Under the pieces are notes generated by a model. It was not told the origin of the DNA, did no database searches, and worked only from the letters and a program-made list of their open reading frames with translations. Shown in pieces: positions 28,766-39,693 of a stretch of DNA of 48,079 bases (position 1 is the first letter of the stretch; every line of letters begins with the position of its first letter). The DNA is from Peptococcus niger (GTDB lineage: Bacteria > Bacillota > Peptococcia > Peptococcales > Peptococcaceae), in NCBI RefSeq assembly GCF_900101835.1, contig NZ_FNAF01000012.1, positions 1-48,079 of the forward strand, written 5' to 3'. The position numbers were made by a program, and so were the translations under genes.

Positions 28766-29762
28766 GTCGTCCTGTGATGAAACGGCGGTAGCTGTCGTTC
28801 GTGACGGTAAGGACATTTTAGCCAATGTGGTCAGCAGCCAGATTCGGATTCACCAGAAGTTTGGGGGAGTTGTACCGGAAGTGGCTTCTCGCCAACATAT
28901 AACCTACATCAATGCCTTGATAGATGCAGCTATGGAAGAGGCAGGGCTGTCTTTTCAGGCGCTTGACGCCGTTGCCGTGACCTACGGACCCGGCTTGGTA
29001 GGGGCCCTCCTGGTTGGCGTCTCAACGGCAAAAGCCTTGGCCTATGCAATAAAAAAACCGCTTTTGGGTATACATCATATTGAAGGGCATATTTATGCCA
29101 ATTTTTTGGCCAATCCGGATATTCAGCTGCCGGCCCTATGCTTGGTGGTCAGCGGTGGCCATACCAATATTTTAAAAATACAGGAACATGGGGATTATAT
29201 GACCCTGGGGCAGACCAAAGATGATGCGGCCGGTGAGGCCTTCGACAAGGTGGCGCGGGCCCTGGGCTTGCCCTATCCGGGTGGGCCGGAGATTGATCGC
29301 TTAGCGCGCCAGGGGAACCCAGAGGCCATTGCCTTTCCTCGTGCCCATTTGGATAACCCCTATGATTTTAGTTTTAGTGGCTTAAAGAGCGCGGTGTTGA
29401 ATTATTTGAACCAAGAAAAAATGAAGGGGAAGACCATCAATGTTGCCGATGTGGCCGCTTCCTTTCAAGCGGCTGTGGTCGATGCCCTTTGTGACAAAAC
29501 CTTTGCCGCAGCAGAAAAGGAGCAGATTCAGACCCTGCTCTTGGCCGGCGGTGTAGCTGCCAACAGCGCTTTACGCGAGGCCTTGGCAAGTGGTTGCGCG
29601 GCCAGGGGGATGACCTTTTATTGCCCGCCTCTGTCCTATTGTACGGACAATGCCGCCATGATTGGCACGGCGGCGTATTATCAGGCGCTTCGCGGCGAAA
29701 CCAGCGACTTGAGATTGAATGCTCAGGCGCAATTGCCCTTTGCGCGCCGAGAAGAGGTTTGA
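28740..29762 (+). CDS. tsaD: tRNA threonylcarbamoyltransferase TsaD
   Basis: A 340-residue enzyme that transfers threonylcarbamoyl from the TsaC product to tRNA A37. It starts [20 protein letters not shown]; the metal-binding motif [11 protein letters not shown] supplies H113 and H117; [14 protein letters not shown] and the terminal [11 protein letters not shown] are typical. ATG 28740 is chosen because the family begins at this point; it overlaps rimI by 26 bases. It completes the t6A gene set here except tsaC. Confidence 0.96.
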
Positions 29763-29780
29763 AATAAGGCATAAAATGTC

Positions 29781-29808
29781 TTGACAAGTAATTTTTCGCA
29801 GATATACT
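29781..29808 (+). promoter_or_regulatory. Promoter of the mecA-like gene
   Basis: -35 TTGACA (perfect, 29781-29786), 16-base spacer, -10 TATACT (29803-29808). Confidence 0.7.
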
Positions 29809-29849
29809 AGGGATAATCAAACTTGACAGTCTCCTTGGAGGTGTCCGTA

Positions 29850-30464
29850 ATGAAATTTAAACGTTTAAGCGACGATAAGCTGCAAATTATTATTAGCCAG
29901 GAAGACTTGAATTTGCGGGCTCTAAAAAAATGGGATTTGGCCCCTTATAATCCTCAAGCCCAAGAACTGTTTCAGGAGATCTTGGAAAAAGCCAATAAAG
30001 ATTGCGGCTTTGAGGTGCGCCAAGACAGCCAGTTGATGGTTGAAGCTTATCCGATTTCCGGGGAAAGCATGATTATGACCATCACTAAAGTTTCTGATTT
30101 GGACTCGGCCCTTGAAATGGATGCGCCGGCGGCATCATCTGAAGAAGCTGGGCATCAAAATTTAGACCGGTATATCAATGCAATTGAGGATGATCTCGTG
30201 ACGATATACGAATTTGAGAGCTTGGAGCATGTGATCGAAACGGCTCACCTGCTGGATGGCTTTTATTCCGCAGACAGCCAAGTCTACCAGGGCAAGGATG
30301 GCGTTTATTATTTGCTGTTCGGGGATATGGGGGCTTTAGACGGCAGCGTTTTGGGCCACCTCTTAGAGTACGGCAATAGGACCCGATTTTCGCGCGCCTA
30401 TTTATCTGAGCATACCCGGCTGATTATCCCTGAGCAGGCGATTCAAAAATTGGCCACTGTTTAA
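29850..30464 (+). CDS. mecA: MecA-like adaptor protein
   Basis: A 204-residue protein resembling MecA, which delivers substrates such as ComK to the ClpC-ClpP protease. The N-terminal substrate-binding half (about 1-85) shows MKFKRLSDDKLQIIISQEDL and ALKKWDLAPYNPQAQELF; a Glu/Ser-rich linker follows (about 90-110); the C-terminal half (about 115-204, ITIYEFESLEHVIETAHLL-like) would bind ClpC. ATG 29850 has GGAGGTG about 8 bases upstream. A strong promoter of its own suggests independent control. clpC is not in the window. Confidence 0.78.
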   Translation: MKFKRLSDDKLQIIISQEDLNLRALKKWDLAPYNPQAQELFQEILEKANKDCGFEVRQDSQLMVEAYPISGESMIMTITKVSDLDSALEMDAPAASSEEAGHQNLDRYINAIEDDLVTIYEFESLEHVIETAHLLDGFYSADSQVYQGKDGVYYLLFGDMGALDGSVLGHLLEYGNRTRFSRAYLSEHTRLIIPEQAIQKLATV

Positions 30465-30467
30465 ACT

Positions 30468-30508
30468 GCGCTGCACCGCCTCTAAGAGTGTGGTGCAGCT
30501 TTTATTTT
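30468..30508 (+). terminator. Terminator after mecA
   Basis: GCTGCACC pairs with GGTGCAGC around a 14-base loop with some inner pairing, followed by TTTTATTTTT. Confidence 0.75.
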
Positions 30509-30524
30509 TGATAAAGGAGATTTT

Positions 30525-31160
30525 ATGACGGAGCGCGAATGGGCTGTTTTAGAAATACTAAAAGAAGAATACGGCGATATCGGTTCAGGTTTGCGATTTA
30601 AGAATCCATTTGAGTTGTTGATTGCTACGATTTTATCGGCACAATCAACCGATGTGCGGGTCAATATGGTGACGGAAACCCTGTTTCAAAAATATCCCGG
30701 TCCGACTGATTTTTTGCAGTTGACGGAAGAAGCGCTGGCTAAAGAAATTGCCAGCATCGGCTTATATCGCTCAAAGAGCAAAAATATCCTGAAAACCTGT
30801 CATATGCTGGTGTCCGAACACCAAGGCCAAGTGCCTGCCGACCGAACAAAGCTGGAAAAGCTGGCCGGCGTTGGCCGAAAAACAGCAAATGTTGTCCTCT
30901 GCAACGCCTTTCATGAACCGGCATTTGCAGTTGACACGCACGTCTTTCGGGTGACCAACCGCTTGGGTTTTGCCCATCATAAAACGGTTGTCGGCGTTGA
31001 ACAACAGGTGACGGCAAGCCTGCCGCCATCACTCTGGTGTGACAGTCACCATTGGTTCATCTGGCATGGTAGAGGGCCCTGTAAAGCTCGAACCCCCCTT
31101 TGCGGAAAGTGTCCTGTTGGCGAGCTCTGCCCTTGGCCGGAACGGGCGGATTATCAATAA
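30525..31160 (+). CDS. nth: Endonuclease III
   Basis: A 211-residue base-excision DNA glycosylase/AP lyase acting on oxidised pyrimidines. The helix-hairpin-helix LEKLAGVGRKTANVVLCNAF contains the catalytic Lys, VDTHVFRVTNRLG contains the catalytic Asp, and the C-terminal [4Fe-4S] site has the C-x6-C-x2-C-x5-C spacing (CKARTPLCGKCPVGELC). AAAGGAG precedes the ATG. Confidence 0.96.
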   Translation: MTEREWAVLEILKEEYGDIGSGLRFKNPFELLIATILSAQSTDVRVNMVTETLFQKYPGPTDFLQLTEEALAKEIASIGLYRSKSKNILKTCHMLVSEHQGQVPADRTKLEKLAGVGRKTANVVLCNAFHEPAFAVDTHVFRVTNRLGFAHHKTVVGVEQQVTASLPPSLWCDSHHWFIWHGRGPCKARTPLCGKCPVGELCPWPERADYQ

Positions 31161-31260
31161 AAAGTAAAAATTTGACTATTTAGAAAAGTGTCCACCTTAG
31201 CTATATACAATTTTTTCTTCAAGTGTTACAATTTTAATAGGTAAAAAAGGAGGGGTGGCC

Positions 31261-32358
31261 GTGTACGATAGGAGTGTTTGGACGGTTGTCCATCAAGCTT
31301 TAGGTGAATATCGGAGTCAGACGGTCGCAGATCTGCGGGACCAGTGGCCGGCTGAAACCGTCTGGCAGGCACCACTCTCCTTTTTCAAAGAACACTACCC
31401 GGATATACCGGCCCAAATATGGGAAAAATACTTTACCATTCGGCAAAAAGCGGACTTATCCTTGCGCGCGCAATGGCTTCAGGAGCGCGACATTCAATTG
31501 ATCTTCCGCGGCGATGCCGAATATCCGGTTGCGCTGGAGGGTCTCTATGATCCGCCGGCTCTTTTATATTGCCGCGGGCGATTGGCGCCTGAAAAACTCC
31601 ATTTGGCCATGGTCGGCAGCCGCAAAGCCACTTACTACGGAAAAGAAGTGGCCGAACGATTGGCGGCCGAATTGTCCATTGAAAATTGCGTGGTGGTTAG
31701 TGGGCTGGCCAGGGGAATTGATGCCAAGGCGCATGAAGGCGCTTTAGAAGGCGGCGGCGGAACGATTGGTGTGTTGGGAACGGGCATTGATCGGGTTTAT
31801 CCGCGAGAAAATCTTCCCTTATATAAACGCGTGGCTGCCCATCAAACAGGCGCCATTATCACTTCTTTTCCCTTAGGGGCAGAACCGAAACCGCATCATT
31901 TTCCACGTCGCAATCGCATCATTGCCGGTTTATGTGAAGGCTTGGTTGTAGTAGAAGCGGCCGCCAAAAGCGGTGCTTTAATCACCGCTAATCTGGCCTT
32001 GGATAACGGTCGTGATGTTTTTGCTGTTCCCGGAATGATTACCAGCCCTCAATCAGAAGGGTGCCTGAGGTTAATCAAAGATGGGGCCAAGATGGTTTGT
32101 GATGCGAATGATATCTTAGAAGAATACGGTCAGCGCAGCTTATTTGATGAGGAAGACAAGGCCAAAGCGCCGGCGGCGAATCATCCGCAAGCGGCGCCCA
32201 TTATGGGGGCGCTCAGTGCGGTGCCGGTTTCTTTGGAATACTTGCTAGAGGAATTAGAGATGCCTGTTGAAGAATTGACAGCTACATTAAGCCTTCTTAT
32301 GATAGAAGGCCTTGTCGATGAATTACCGGGCCGTCAATATAAAAAAAGATCAATGTAG
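31261..32358 (+). CDS. dprA: DNA processing protein DprA
   Basis: A 365-residue DprA/Smf protein, which loads RecA on incoming single-stranded DNA during transformation. The Rossmann core shows MVGSRKATYYGKEVAERL, VVSGLARGIDAKAHEGALEG and PRRNRIIAGLCEGLVVVEA. An N-terminal helical part (about 1-70) and a C-terminal winged helix (about 300-365) flank it. I choose GTG 31261, 7 bases after AGGAGG (31248-31253); a GTG at 31255 is only one base from that site. It starts the conserved dprA-topA-trmFO-xerC-hslVU-codY run. Confidence 0.95.
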   Translation: MYDRSVWTVVHQALGEYRSQTVADLRDQWPAETVWQAPLSFFKEHYPDIPAQIWEKYFTIRQKADLSLRAQWLQERDIQLIFRGDAEYPVALEGLYDPPALLYCRGRLAPEKLHLAMVGSRKATYYGKEVAERLAAELSIENCVVVSGLARGIDAKAHEGALEGGGGTIGVLGTGIDRVYPRENLPLYKRVAAHQTGAIITSFPLGAEPKPHHFPRRNRIIAGLCEGLVVVEAAAKSGALITANLALDNGRDVFAVPGMITSPQSEGCLRLIKDGAKMVCDANDILEEYGQRSLFDEEDKAKAPAANHPQAAPIMGALSAVPVSLEYLLEELEMPVEELTATLSLLMIEGLVDELPGRQYKKRSM

Positions 32359-32370
32359 GTAGGTGTGTAA

Positions 32371-34473
32371 ATGGCAAAACGAGCGAAAAACTTAGTGATT
32401 GTGGAATCTCCGGCTAAGGCGAAGACCATTGAAAAATTTCTTGGACGCGGCCATTATCAAGTCGTTGCTTCCATGGGTCACGTGAGAGATTTACCAAAAA
32501 GCCAACTTGGCGTTGATATAGATAATGACTTTACTCCGAAATACATCACCATTCGTGGTAAGGGGCCAATCATTGCCGATTTAAAAAAAGCGGCCAAAAA
32601 AGCCAATAAAATATACCTTGCCAGTGACCCTGACCGTGAAGGTGAAGCCATTGCCTGGCACTTATCGCATCAATTGGGCTTGGATGACGGGGATAAATGC
32701 CGGATTACTTTTAATGAAATTACCAAAGATGCAGTTCAGGAAGCGGTTCATGAACCGCGGACCATTGATATGGATCTGGTGGATGCCCAACAAGCGCGTC
32801 GGGTGGTGGACCGTATTGTTGGCTATAAGCTCTCCCCCTTGTTGTGGCGAAAGGTGAAAAAAGGCTTTTCGGCAGGGCGCGTTCAATCTGTGGCCTTGCG
32901 ACTCATCTGTGAGCGGGAAGAGGAAATCAATAATTTTGAGCCGGTAGAGTACTGGTCTTTGACCTCTCAGTTTAAAACCGTGAAAGGCGATTCTTTCTCT
33001 GCCAAACTGGCCAAAATAAAGGGCAAAAAGGCGGAAGTGGCCAACGAAGAAGCCATGCAAGCCATTCTCAATGATTTGGACCAGGCCACCTATGAGGTGC
33101 AGCAGGTAAAGCGCAGCAAACGCAAAAAAAATCCGCCACGCCCGTTTACAACCAGTTCATTGCAACAGGAAGCATCGCGCCGGCTCAATTATACTGCCCG
33201 TAAGACCATGCGCATTGCTCAAGGCTTGTATGAAGGGGTAGCCCTGGGCAAGACCGGCTCAGTCGGGCTGATTACCTATATGCGTACCGACTCGGTTCGC
33301 ATCTCGGACGCTGCACGAGATGAGGCGCGCGGGTTGATTGAATCCTCCTATGGCAAACAGTATCTGGGCGGTAGCCCCCGCGCTGTGAAAGCTGGCGGGA
33401 ACGTTCAAGATGCTCATGAAGCCATCCGACCGACCTCAGCCTTGCGGTCGCCAAAAGAGATAAAGCCCTACTTGACCAATGAACAATATAAGCTATACCA
33501 CTTAATATGGACGCGGTTTATGGCCAGCCAAATGGCTGCGGCGGAAGTGCAACAAACATCCGCATCTATTCAAAGTGGGCCATATACGTTCGGGGCATCG
33601 GGCAGCGTGATTCTCTTCGACGGTTACTTAAAAGTGGAGCAGGACCTCAATAAAGATAAAAAAGATGATGACCTCTTGCCCGAACTCAACGAAGGGGATT
33701 CGGTGACCCTAGAAAAACATGAGCCGAAACAGCACTTCACCCAGCCCCCGGCACGTTATAATGAAGCCTCTCTGATCAAAACAATGGAAGAGTTAGGCAT
33801 TGGGCGCCCGTCAACGTATGTGGCGATTATTGAAACGATCACCGGCCGCAATTATGTGGTCCGGGAAAATAAGCAATTCTATCCGACAGAAGCCGGTGAA
33901 TTGGTCAATGACCTCTTGGTCACTCATTTCGGCGATACCATTAACGTTGATTTTACCGCTGAATTAGAGTCTGAGTTGGACGATGTGGAAAAAGGGGACC
34001 GGTATTGGAAAGACGTAATCCGGACCTTTTGGCAGGCTTTTGAGCCCCACTTGGAAAAAGCGGAAGAAAACATCGGCGATGTTAAAATAGAAGACGAAGT
34101 AACAGATATCATTTGTGAAAAATGTGGTAAGCCCTTTGTCATTAAAATGGGGCGCTATGGAAAATTTTTAGCTTGCTCAGGCTTTCCCGATTGTCGCAAT
34201 ACGAGGCCCTTATTGGAAAAAATCGGCGTGACTTGCCCCAAGTGCGGCCAGGGAGATGTGGTGAAGCGCCGCAGTAAGAAGGGGCGCATCTTTTACGGGT
34301 GCAGCCGTTATCCGGATTGCGATTTTGTCAGTTGGGATAAACCGACAGGTGAACCATGTCCCGAATGTCAGGACGGCTACTTAGTAGAAAAAAACACACG
34401 GCGTACGCATCGCATTGTGTGCAGCAACAAAGACTGTAACTATAAATTAGAGAAAGAGGCTGACGATGCATAA
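32371..34473 (+). CDS. topA: DNA topoisomerase I
   Basis: A 700-residue type IA topoisomerase relaxing negative supercoils. The TOPRIM domain opens with [19 protein letters not shown] and has [15 protein letters not shown]; the active-site Tyr is in [12 protein letters not shown] (Y303); HEAIRPTS follows. The tail has three zinc ribbons (CEKCGKPF..., CPKCGQGD..., CPECQDGY... each with a second Cys pair), a typical number for Bacillota. It overlaps trmFO by 8 bases. Confidence 0.97.
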   Translation: MAKRAKNLVIVESPAKAKTIEKFLGRGHYQVVASMGHVRDLPKSQLGVDIDNDFTPKYITIRGKGPIIADLKKAAKKANKIYLASDPDREGEAIAWHLSHQLGLDDGDKCRITFNEITKDAVQEAVHEPRTIDMDLVDAQQARRVVDRIVGYKLSPLLWRKVKKGFSAGRVQSVALRLICEREEEINNFEPVEYWSLTSQFKTVKGDSFSAKLAKIKGKKAEVANEEAMQAILNDLDQATYEVQQVKRSKRKKNPPRPFTTSSLQQEASRRLNYTARKTMRIAQGLYEGVALGKTGSVGLITYMRTDSVRISDAARDEARGLIESSYGKQYLGGSPRAVKAGGNVQDAHEAIRPTSALRSPKEIKPYLTNEQYKLYHLIWTRFMASQMAAAEVQQTSASIQSGPYTFGASGSVILFDGYLKVEQDLNKDKKDDDLLPELNEGDSVTLEKHEPKQHFTQPPARYNEASLIKTMEELGIGRPSTYVAIIETITGRNYVVRENKQFYPTEAGELVNDLLVTHFGDTINVDFTAELESELDDVEKGDRYWKDVIRTFWQAFEPHLEKAEENIGDVKIEDEVTDIICEKCGKPFVIKMGRYGKFLACSGFPDCRNTRPLLEKIGVTCPKCGQGDVVKRRSKKGRIFYGCSRYPDCDFVSWDKPTGEPCPECQDGYLVEKNTRRTHRIVCSNKDCNYKLEKEADDA

Positions 34474-35785
34474 AGTAAGGGTTATCGGCGGCGGTTTGGC
34501 CGGTTCTGAAGCAGCCTGGCAACTGGCTGAACGCGGCATCGGCGTGACCTTGTATGAAATGCGGCCGATGACCATGACACCGGCACATCACAGCGGTGAT
34601 TTGGGTGAATTGGTTTGTTCCAACTCACTGCGGGCAAAAGACCTCGGCCATGCAGCCGGCCTGTTAAAAGAAGAATTGCGCAGGGCTGGTTCGCTTATCA
34701 TGCGCCTGGCGGATGCTCACGCCATCGGCGCCGGCGGTGCTTTGGCGGTGGACCGGGTGGGCTTTCAAAGGGCCATTACCGAGGCGATTGAAACACACCC
34801 TTTGATTACCCTTCAGCGTGAAGAAATACGGGAGATTCCCGAAGACGGCATCACCCTTGTGGCTTCAGGGCCTCTGACCTCCGATGCCCTTTCAGCGTCT
34901 TTGAAAGACTTAACCGGCGCTGAACAATTATACTTTTACGATGCTGCGGCCCCTATCGTTAGCAAAGAATCCATTCATATGGAAGATGCCTTTTGGCAAT
35001 CCAGGTATGACAAGGGACAGGCAGAAGATTATTTGAATTGCCCTATGGATGAAGCAACTTACGCCAATTTTTATCGGGCGCTGTTAGAGGCACCTTGGGC
35101 AGAAACGAAAGATTTTGAAGACGAAGTTTTTTTTGAAGGCTGTATGCCCATCGAAACCATGGCAGCCCGTGGCCGAGATACGCTGCGGTTTGGACCGATG
35201 AAACCGGTCGGGCTGGTTGACCCGGCAACCGGTGAAACGCCCTATGCCGTGGTGCAGTTGCGGCATGACGATGCGCAGGGACAATTGATGAATATTGTCG
35301 GTTTTCAAACGCGCATGCGCTGGGGGGCTCAAGAGGACTTGCTAAAAAGAATTCCTGCCTTGCGCGATGCGGAAATTGTTCGCTATGGTGTGATGCACCG
35401 CAACACCTATATGAATTCGCCCCAGGTCTTACTGCCTACTGGGCAGCTCAAAGCCCGTCCGTCCCTGCTCTTTGCCGGACAGATGACCGGGGTGGAAGGC
35501 TATATTGAGTCGACTGCCGGTGGCTTGGTAGCGGGCATTAACGCAGCGCGGTTGGCCTTGGAGCAAGCCCCCTTAGCCTTTCCCGCAACCACTGCCATTG
35601 GAGCCTTATTGGCCTATATCACCAGCGGAAACGGACAAAATTTCCAGCCAATGAACATCAATTTTGGACTCTTGCCCCCCTTGGCCAAACGGGTGCGCAA
35701 TAAAAAAGAACGCGGCGGGAAATATGCCGAACGGGCATTGACGGATTTACAGACTTTTTTACAGGAGCACAATCTTGTCAGCTGA
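34466..35785 (+). CDS. trmFO: Methylenetetrahydrofolate-tRNA-(uracil-5-)-methyltransferase TrmFO
   Basis: A 439-residue folate- and FAD-dependent enzyme that makes m5U54 in the T loop of tRNAs. The N-terminal FAD site is [39 protein letters not shown] and [19 protein letters not shown] are family signatures. The tRNAs here carry the TTC loop the enzyme modifies. Its ATG overlaps the topA end. Confidence 0.97.
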   Translation: MHKVRVIGGGLAGSEAAWQLAERGIGVTLYEMRPMTMTPAHHSGDLGELVCSNSLRAKDLGHAAGLLKEELRRAGSLIMRLADAHAIGAGGALAVDRVGFQRAITEAIETHPLITLQREEIREIPEDGITLVASGPLTSDALSASLKDLTGAEQLYFYDAAAPIVSKESIHMEDAFWQSRYDKGQAEDYLNCPMDEATYANFYRALLEAPWAETKDFEDEVFFEGCMPIETMAARGRDTLRFGPMKPVGLVDPATGETPYAVVQLRHDDAQGQLMNIVGFQTRMRWGAQEDLLKRIPALRDAEIVRYGVMHRNTYMNSPQVLLPTGQLKARPSLLFAGQMTGVEGYIESTAGGLVAGINAARLALEQAPLAFPATTAIGALLAYITSGNGQNFQPMNINFGLLPPLAKRVRNKKERGGKYAERALTDLQTFLQEHNLVS

Positions 35786-36680
35786 ACAATTGACCCATTT
35801 TTTAGACGAGTTGGCCTTTACCAGACGTTTGTCTCCCAATACAGTGGAGGCCTACCGTCGGGATCTCGAACAATACTTGGCATGGCTTCAGCAAGAAGGG
35901 CTTAGCCTTGAAAGGGTTAGCTATACCGATGCTCGCTTGTACCTTTATGAATTAGGGACAAAAGATTATGCAAAATCGACTGTGGCCCGGAAGCTCTCCG
36001 CCATTCGCAGCTGGTATCGTTATATGGCAGGCCAGGGGCTTCTTGTTGACAATCCATGGCAAGACTTGACCGGTCCCAAGCAGGATAAGCATCTTCCGGT
36101 CGCTATTCCTGAAAAAGACCTGAGCCTCTTTTTAAATCGCTTGGACTTGCAACAGACGCCTTTGGGCTTGCGCGATGCGGCCATCTTTGAATGCTTATAC
36201 GCCTCCGGTTTGCGGGTGTCTGAATTGATAGCCTTAAACCTCAGCGATGTTCTCCGAGCTGCCGATTATCCGGTCCTGAAAATCATGGGCAAGGGGCGTA
36301 AAGAGCGCATGGTGCCCTTGGGCCGCAAAGCCTTTGCAGCGGTGATGGCCTACCTTGACAAAGGCCGTCCGCAGTTGTTGACGGATACAGAGGAAGAAGC
36401 CTTATTTTTAAACCACCTTGGCAGGCGATTGACCAGGCGCGGCGTCGGTTATTTAACCGATGAATACATTAAAAAAGGCGCCCTGACCTTTCATGTGTCG
36501 CCCCATGCTTTTCGGCACAGCTTTGCCACCCACCTGCTGGACCATGGCGCCGATTTGCGGTTGATTCAAGAACTTTTAGGGCATGAGAGCCTTTCGACAA
36601 CACAGATTTATACGAAGATTTCTGCAACGCGTTTACGCGACGTATACCTGCAGGCACATCCTCGCGCACATAAGAAATGA
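35775..36680 (+). CDS. xerC: Tyrosine recombinase XerC
   Basis: A 301-residue site-specific recombinase resolving chromosome dimers at dif. The N-terminal SAM-like domain is about 1-90; the catalytic domain has Arg in [32 protein letters not shown] (His, Arg), [17 protein letters not shown], with the nucleophile Y279. The start is TTG at 35775 (AGGAG about 7 bases upstream), overlapping trmFO by 11 bases. Its place between trmFO and hslV marks it as XerC/CodV and not a mobile integrase. Confidence 0.94.
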   Translation: MSAEQLTHFLDELAFTRRLSPNTVEAYRRDLEQYLAWLQQEGLSLERVSYTDARLYLYELGTKDYAKSTVARKLSAIRSWYRYMAGQGLLVDNPWQDLTGPKQDKHLPVAIPEKDLSLFLNRLDLQQTPLGLRDAAIFECLYASGLRVSELIALNLSDVLRAADYPVLKIMGKGRKERMVPLGRKAFAAVMAYLDKGRPQLLTDTEEEALFLNHLGRRLTRRGVGYLTDEYIKKGALTFHVSPHAFRHSFATHLLDHGADLRLIQELLGHESLSTTQIYTKISATRLRDVYLQAHPRAHKK

Positions 36681-36689
36681 GATGACAGA

Positions 36690-37250
36690 ATGACCCAATT
36701 TCATGCGACAACCATCGTTGCCGTCAAAACAGACGCCGGCGTTGCTTTGGCCGGAGACGGACAAGTCACGATGGGGGAAACCACCATCATGAAAGGTACT
36801 GCACGAAAAGTGCGCCGACTCTATCGGGACCAGGTGCTGGCCGGCTTTGCCGGGTCCGTGGCTGATGCCTTTACCCTATTTGATAAATTTGAGCAGCATT
36901 TGGAAGCTTGCGGAGGCCATTTGGTACGGGCTGCAGTGGCCCTGGCCAAAGAATGGCGGACGGACCAAATGACCCGTCAACTGGAAGCCTTGTTGATTTT
37001 GGCAGACCGCGATGAACTCCTGATTGTCAGCGGTGGCGGTGAAGTGATTTTGCCGGAAGATGGCGTTTGTGCCATCGGCAGCGGTGGCAATTTTGCCCTG
37101 GCGGCAGCTAAGGCCTTAAAAGGTAATACAAACCTTCCAGCGCCGGATATTGCGCGCAAGGCGCTTGAAATTGCTGCAGATATTTGCGTTTACACCAACC
37201 ATAACATTGTTGTAGAAAGCATTGAAAAGGAGGGCGCCGATGCCAACTGA
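36690..37250 (+). CDS. hslV: ATP-dependent protease peptidase subunit HslV
   Basis: A 186-residue proteasome-like peptidase (also ClpQ/CodW). The short propeptide MTQFHA precedes the conserved [20 protein letters not shown], so T7 should become the N-terminal nucleophile after processing. Bacillus CodW has a similar propeptide. It forms a complex with HslU, encoded next. The stop overlaps the hslU start region. Confidence 0.95.
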   Translation: MTQFHATTIVAVKTDAGVALAGDGQVTMGETTIMKGTARKVRRLYRDQVLAGFAGSVADAFTLFDKFEQHLEACGGHLVRAAVALAKEWRTDQMTRQLEALLILADRDELLIVSGGGEVILPEDGVCAIGSGGNFALAAAKALKGNTNLPAPDIARKALEIAADICVYTNHNIVVESIEKEGADAN

Positions 37251-38664
37251 TAGCCGTGTGCCCAGTCTCCTACCGAAAGAAATGGTGGCTTATCTGGACC
37301 GCCATATTATTGGGCAAAATGAGGCCAAGAAAAGCGTGGCCATCGCTGTACGCAACCGGTATCGCCGCAGCCGTTTGACGAAAGAGTGGCAGGAAGAAGT
37401 GGCGCCGTCTAATATCATTATGATGGGGCCAACCGGCGTGGGTAAAACCGAAATTGTGCGGCGGTTGTCCAAAATATTAGGGACGCCGTTTGTCAAAGTG
37501 GAAGCGACAAAATTTACAGAAGTCGGCTATGTAGGCCGTGATGTTGAATCGATGATTCGTGACTTGGCCGAAGCTGCAGTCAGAACCGTGCGCTTAAAAC
37601 GCATGGAAGACGTAAAAGATGAAGCGCAACGCTTGGCCAATGACAAGTTACTGGATATCCTGGTACCGAAAAAAACCTTACGTCAACGGGCTAGCGGCGG
37701 GAGCAATCCTTTGGAGCTTTTCTTCGGCGGCAGCGCGGAAGAGGAGAACCCTCTGTTAACCGATAATATTGATGAAGTCAATGAGCGCAACGACAAAAGA
37801 ACCATCTTTCGTGAAAAATTAAAGCGGATGGAACTGGAAGATGAAGTTGTCGAAGTGGAGATTGAAGAAAAACCGGTCAGCAATGATCTCATGGCCCAAT
37901 CCGGCATGGACCAGGTCATGGACAATATGAATGACCTGATGAAAAAAATGATGCCTGGCAAAAAGAAAAAAAGACGGATGACCATTGCTGAAGCGCGCCG
38001 TATTTTAACAGAGCAGGAAGCGGAAAACCTTATTGATGAAGATGCCGTTGCAGAGGAAGCCATTGACTTGGCTGAAAATCACGGAATTGTCTTTATTGAT
38101 GAGCTGGACAAAATTGCCAATGCCCAAGGTGCCGGCAGTGGTCCGGATATTTCTCGTGAAGGGGTTCAGCGCGATATTTTGCCTATTGTAGAAGGCTCTG
38201 TGGTTAAGACGAAATACGGTAATCTGCGTACAGACCATGTGCTCTTTATTGCAGCAGGTGCCTTTCATGTGGCCAAACCGGAAGACTTGATTCCGGAACT
38301 TTTAGGACGTTTTCCTGTAAAAGTTCGCTTATCCAGCTTAACAGAAAAAGATTTTATTAAAATTCTAACCCTTACGGACTATTCTTTAATTGAACAGTAC
38401 CGTCAATTGTTGGAAACGGAAGATTGTACCTTAACCTTTACCGATGATGGCATCGCCGAAATTGCGCACCTTGCCTACGTTCTAAATGAAACGGAACAAG
38501 ATTTAGGGGCCAGGCGCCTGGTCACCGTCATGGAAGACTTGCTAACCGATGAATTATACAAGGCCGGTGACACGCAGCATGAATGTGTGATTGATCAAGC
38601 CTATGTCCGCGCCGCCTTGCCACATGCGTTAAAAGAAAATGACCTAACCAAATATTTAATTTAA
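37240..38664 (+). CDS. hslU: ATP-dependent protease ATPase subunit HslU
   Basis: A 474-residue AAA+ unfoldase that feeds HslV. It starts [21 protein letters not shown], has Walker [15 protein letters not shown], an inserted I domain (about 110-240, charged and Met/Lys-rich), Walker [12 protein letters not shown], and sensor [15 protein letters not shown]. The C-terminal tail NDLTKYLI would activate HslV. ATG 37240 follows GGAGG; an ATG-less extension upstream is rejected. It overlaps hslV by 11 bases. Confidence 0.96.
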   Translation: MPTDSRVPSLLPKEMVAYLDRHIIGQNEAKKSVAIAVRNRYRRSRLTKEWQEEVAPSNIIMMGPTGVGKTEIVRRLSKILGTPFVKVEATKFTEVGYVGRDVESMIRDLAEAAVRTVRLKRMEDVKDEAQRLANDKLLDILVPKKTLRQRASGGSNPLELFFGGSAEEENPLLTDNIDEVNERNDKRTIFREKLKRMELEDEVVEVEIEEKPVSNDLMAQSGMDQVMDNMNDLMKKMMPGKKKKRRMTIAEARRILTEQEAENLIDEDAVAEEAIDLAENHGIVFIDELDKIANAQGAGSGPDISREGVQRDILPIVEGSVVKTKYGNLRTDHVLFIAAGAFHVAKPEDLIPELLGRFPVKVRLSSLTEKDFIKILTLTDYSLIEQYRQLLETEDCTLTFTDDGIAEIAHLAYVLNETEQDLGARRLVTVMEDLLTDELYKAGDTQHECVIDQAYVRAALPHALKENDLTKYLI

Positions 38665-38713
38665 ACCCTAATAAATATCTCTGTCGCATTAACTTTTGTT
38701 AAAGGAGGGCTTT

Positions 38714-39508
38714 ATGTCTGATTTACTGGAAAAAACTCGGAGACTGAACAAATTGTTGCAAGAAGGCTCAGAAAATGACAGCACCTACATTGATTTTAAT
38801 AACATCGCGGACATTTTATCGGATATGATTGAGTGCAATACCTATATTTTAGGGGAACGTGGCTCCCTTTTGGGGCATCACTTCATGGACGATTTTAATT
38901 GCTCTCTGATGGAGCAAATCATCCTGAAAGACAAACGCATGCCGGCCCATTACAATGATGACTTGATCAATACTGAAACCACCCAAGCCAATGTACCGAA
39001 TACCGGTGACCGTTGCTTCTTTAGCGAAAAAAATTGTGATTTCGGTGGTAAAATCACAACGGTTATTCCAATTATTGCTGGGAAACGCCGTCAAGGCACC
39101 TTGCTTCTGGCCAAGTTTAAAGTGAATTTTACCGATGAAGACCTGGTCTTGGCAGAATATGGGGCCACCATTGTCGGTATTGAAATCATGCGCAGCAAGG
39201 TTGAGCGCGATGAGGCGAAAAGTCGTGAGAAGGCAGCCGTGCAGATTGCTTTGGATACCTTGAGCTATTCCGAAATGGAAGCCATTGAACATATTTTCAA
39301 TGAATTAAACGGTGAAGAAGGGCTCTTGGTGGCCTCTAAAATTGCCGACCGCGTCGGCATTACCCGGTCTGTGATTGTCAATGCCTTGCGCAAATTTGAA
39401 AGCGCCGGCGTCATTGAGTCCAAGTCTCTGGGGATGAAAGGGACTTATATTCGGGTGCTGAATGAATTTCTATTGGACGGCATTGCCAAGAGGACCAGTA
39501 AGCGTTAG
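38714..39508 (+). CDS. codY: GTP-sensing transcriptional regulator CodY
   Basis: A 264-residue pleiotropic repressor that responds to branched-chain amino acids and GTP. The N-terminal GAF domain (about 1-155) has CNTYILGERGSLLGHHF and PNTGDRCFFSEKN; the C-terminal winged helix has VASKIADRVGITRSVIVNAL and KSLGMKGTYIRVLNEF, the CodY DNA-recognition motif. ATG 38714 is 6 to 7 bases after AAAGGAGGG. It ends the xerC-hslVU-codY set. Confidence 0.96.
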   Translation: MSDLLEKTRRLNKLLQEGSENDSTYIDFNNIADILSDMIECNTYILGERGSLLGHHFMDDFNCSLMEQIILKDKRMPAHYNDDLINTETTQANVPNTGDRCFFSEKNCDFGGKITTVIPIIAGKRRQGTLLLAKFKVNFTDEDLVLAEYGATIVGIEIMRSKVERDEAKSREKAAVQIALDTLSYSEMEAIEHIFNELNGEEGLLVASKIADRVGITRSVIVNALRKFESAGVIESKSLGMKGTYIRVLNEFLLDGIAKRTSKR

Positions 39509-39552
39509 ACGTAAAGCGAGTTCTTTTGTTAACCTTTATCAGATGATTAAAA

Positions 39553-39598
39553 CAAGGCGAATGGCCACCCTGCACAAGGGGGCCATTCGCCTTATTTT
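39553..39598 (+). terminator. Terminator after codY
   Basis: AAGGCGAATGGCC pairs with GGCCATTCGCCTT around a 14-base loop, followed by ATTTTTT. Confidence 0.9.
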
Positions 39599-39639
39599 TT
39601 GGAAAGAAACTTTTCATGAGGGAGAAAATGTAACAAGTA

Positions 39640-39687
39640 AAAAAGGGCTTCCTGAATCAGAATGCTGATAGCAGGAAGCCCTTTTAT
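39640..39687 (-). terminator. Terminator of the MacAB operon
   Basis: AAAAGGGCTTCCTG pairs with CAGGAAGCCCTTTT, with an inner ATCAG/CTGAT stem. It follows the minus-strand permease gene and has a T run on both strands, so it may be bidirectional. Confidence 0.8.
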
Positions 39688-39693
39688 AATCTT

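Noticed and set aside
35775-36680. xerC-like gene as a phage or island integrase
   Set aside because: Its place between trmFO and hslV is the conserved chromosomal xerC/codV position, and nothing mobile surrounds it.
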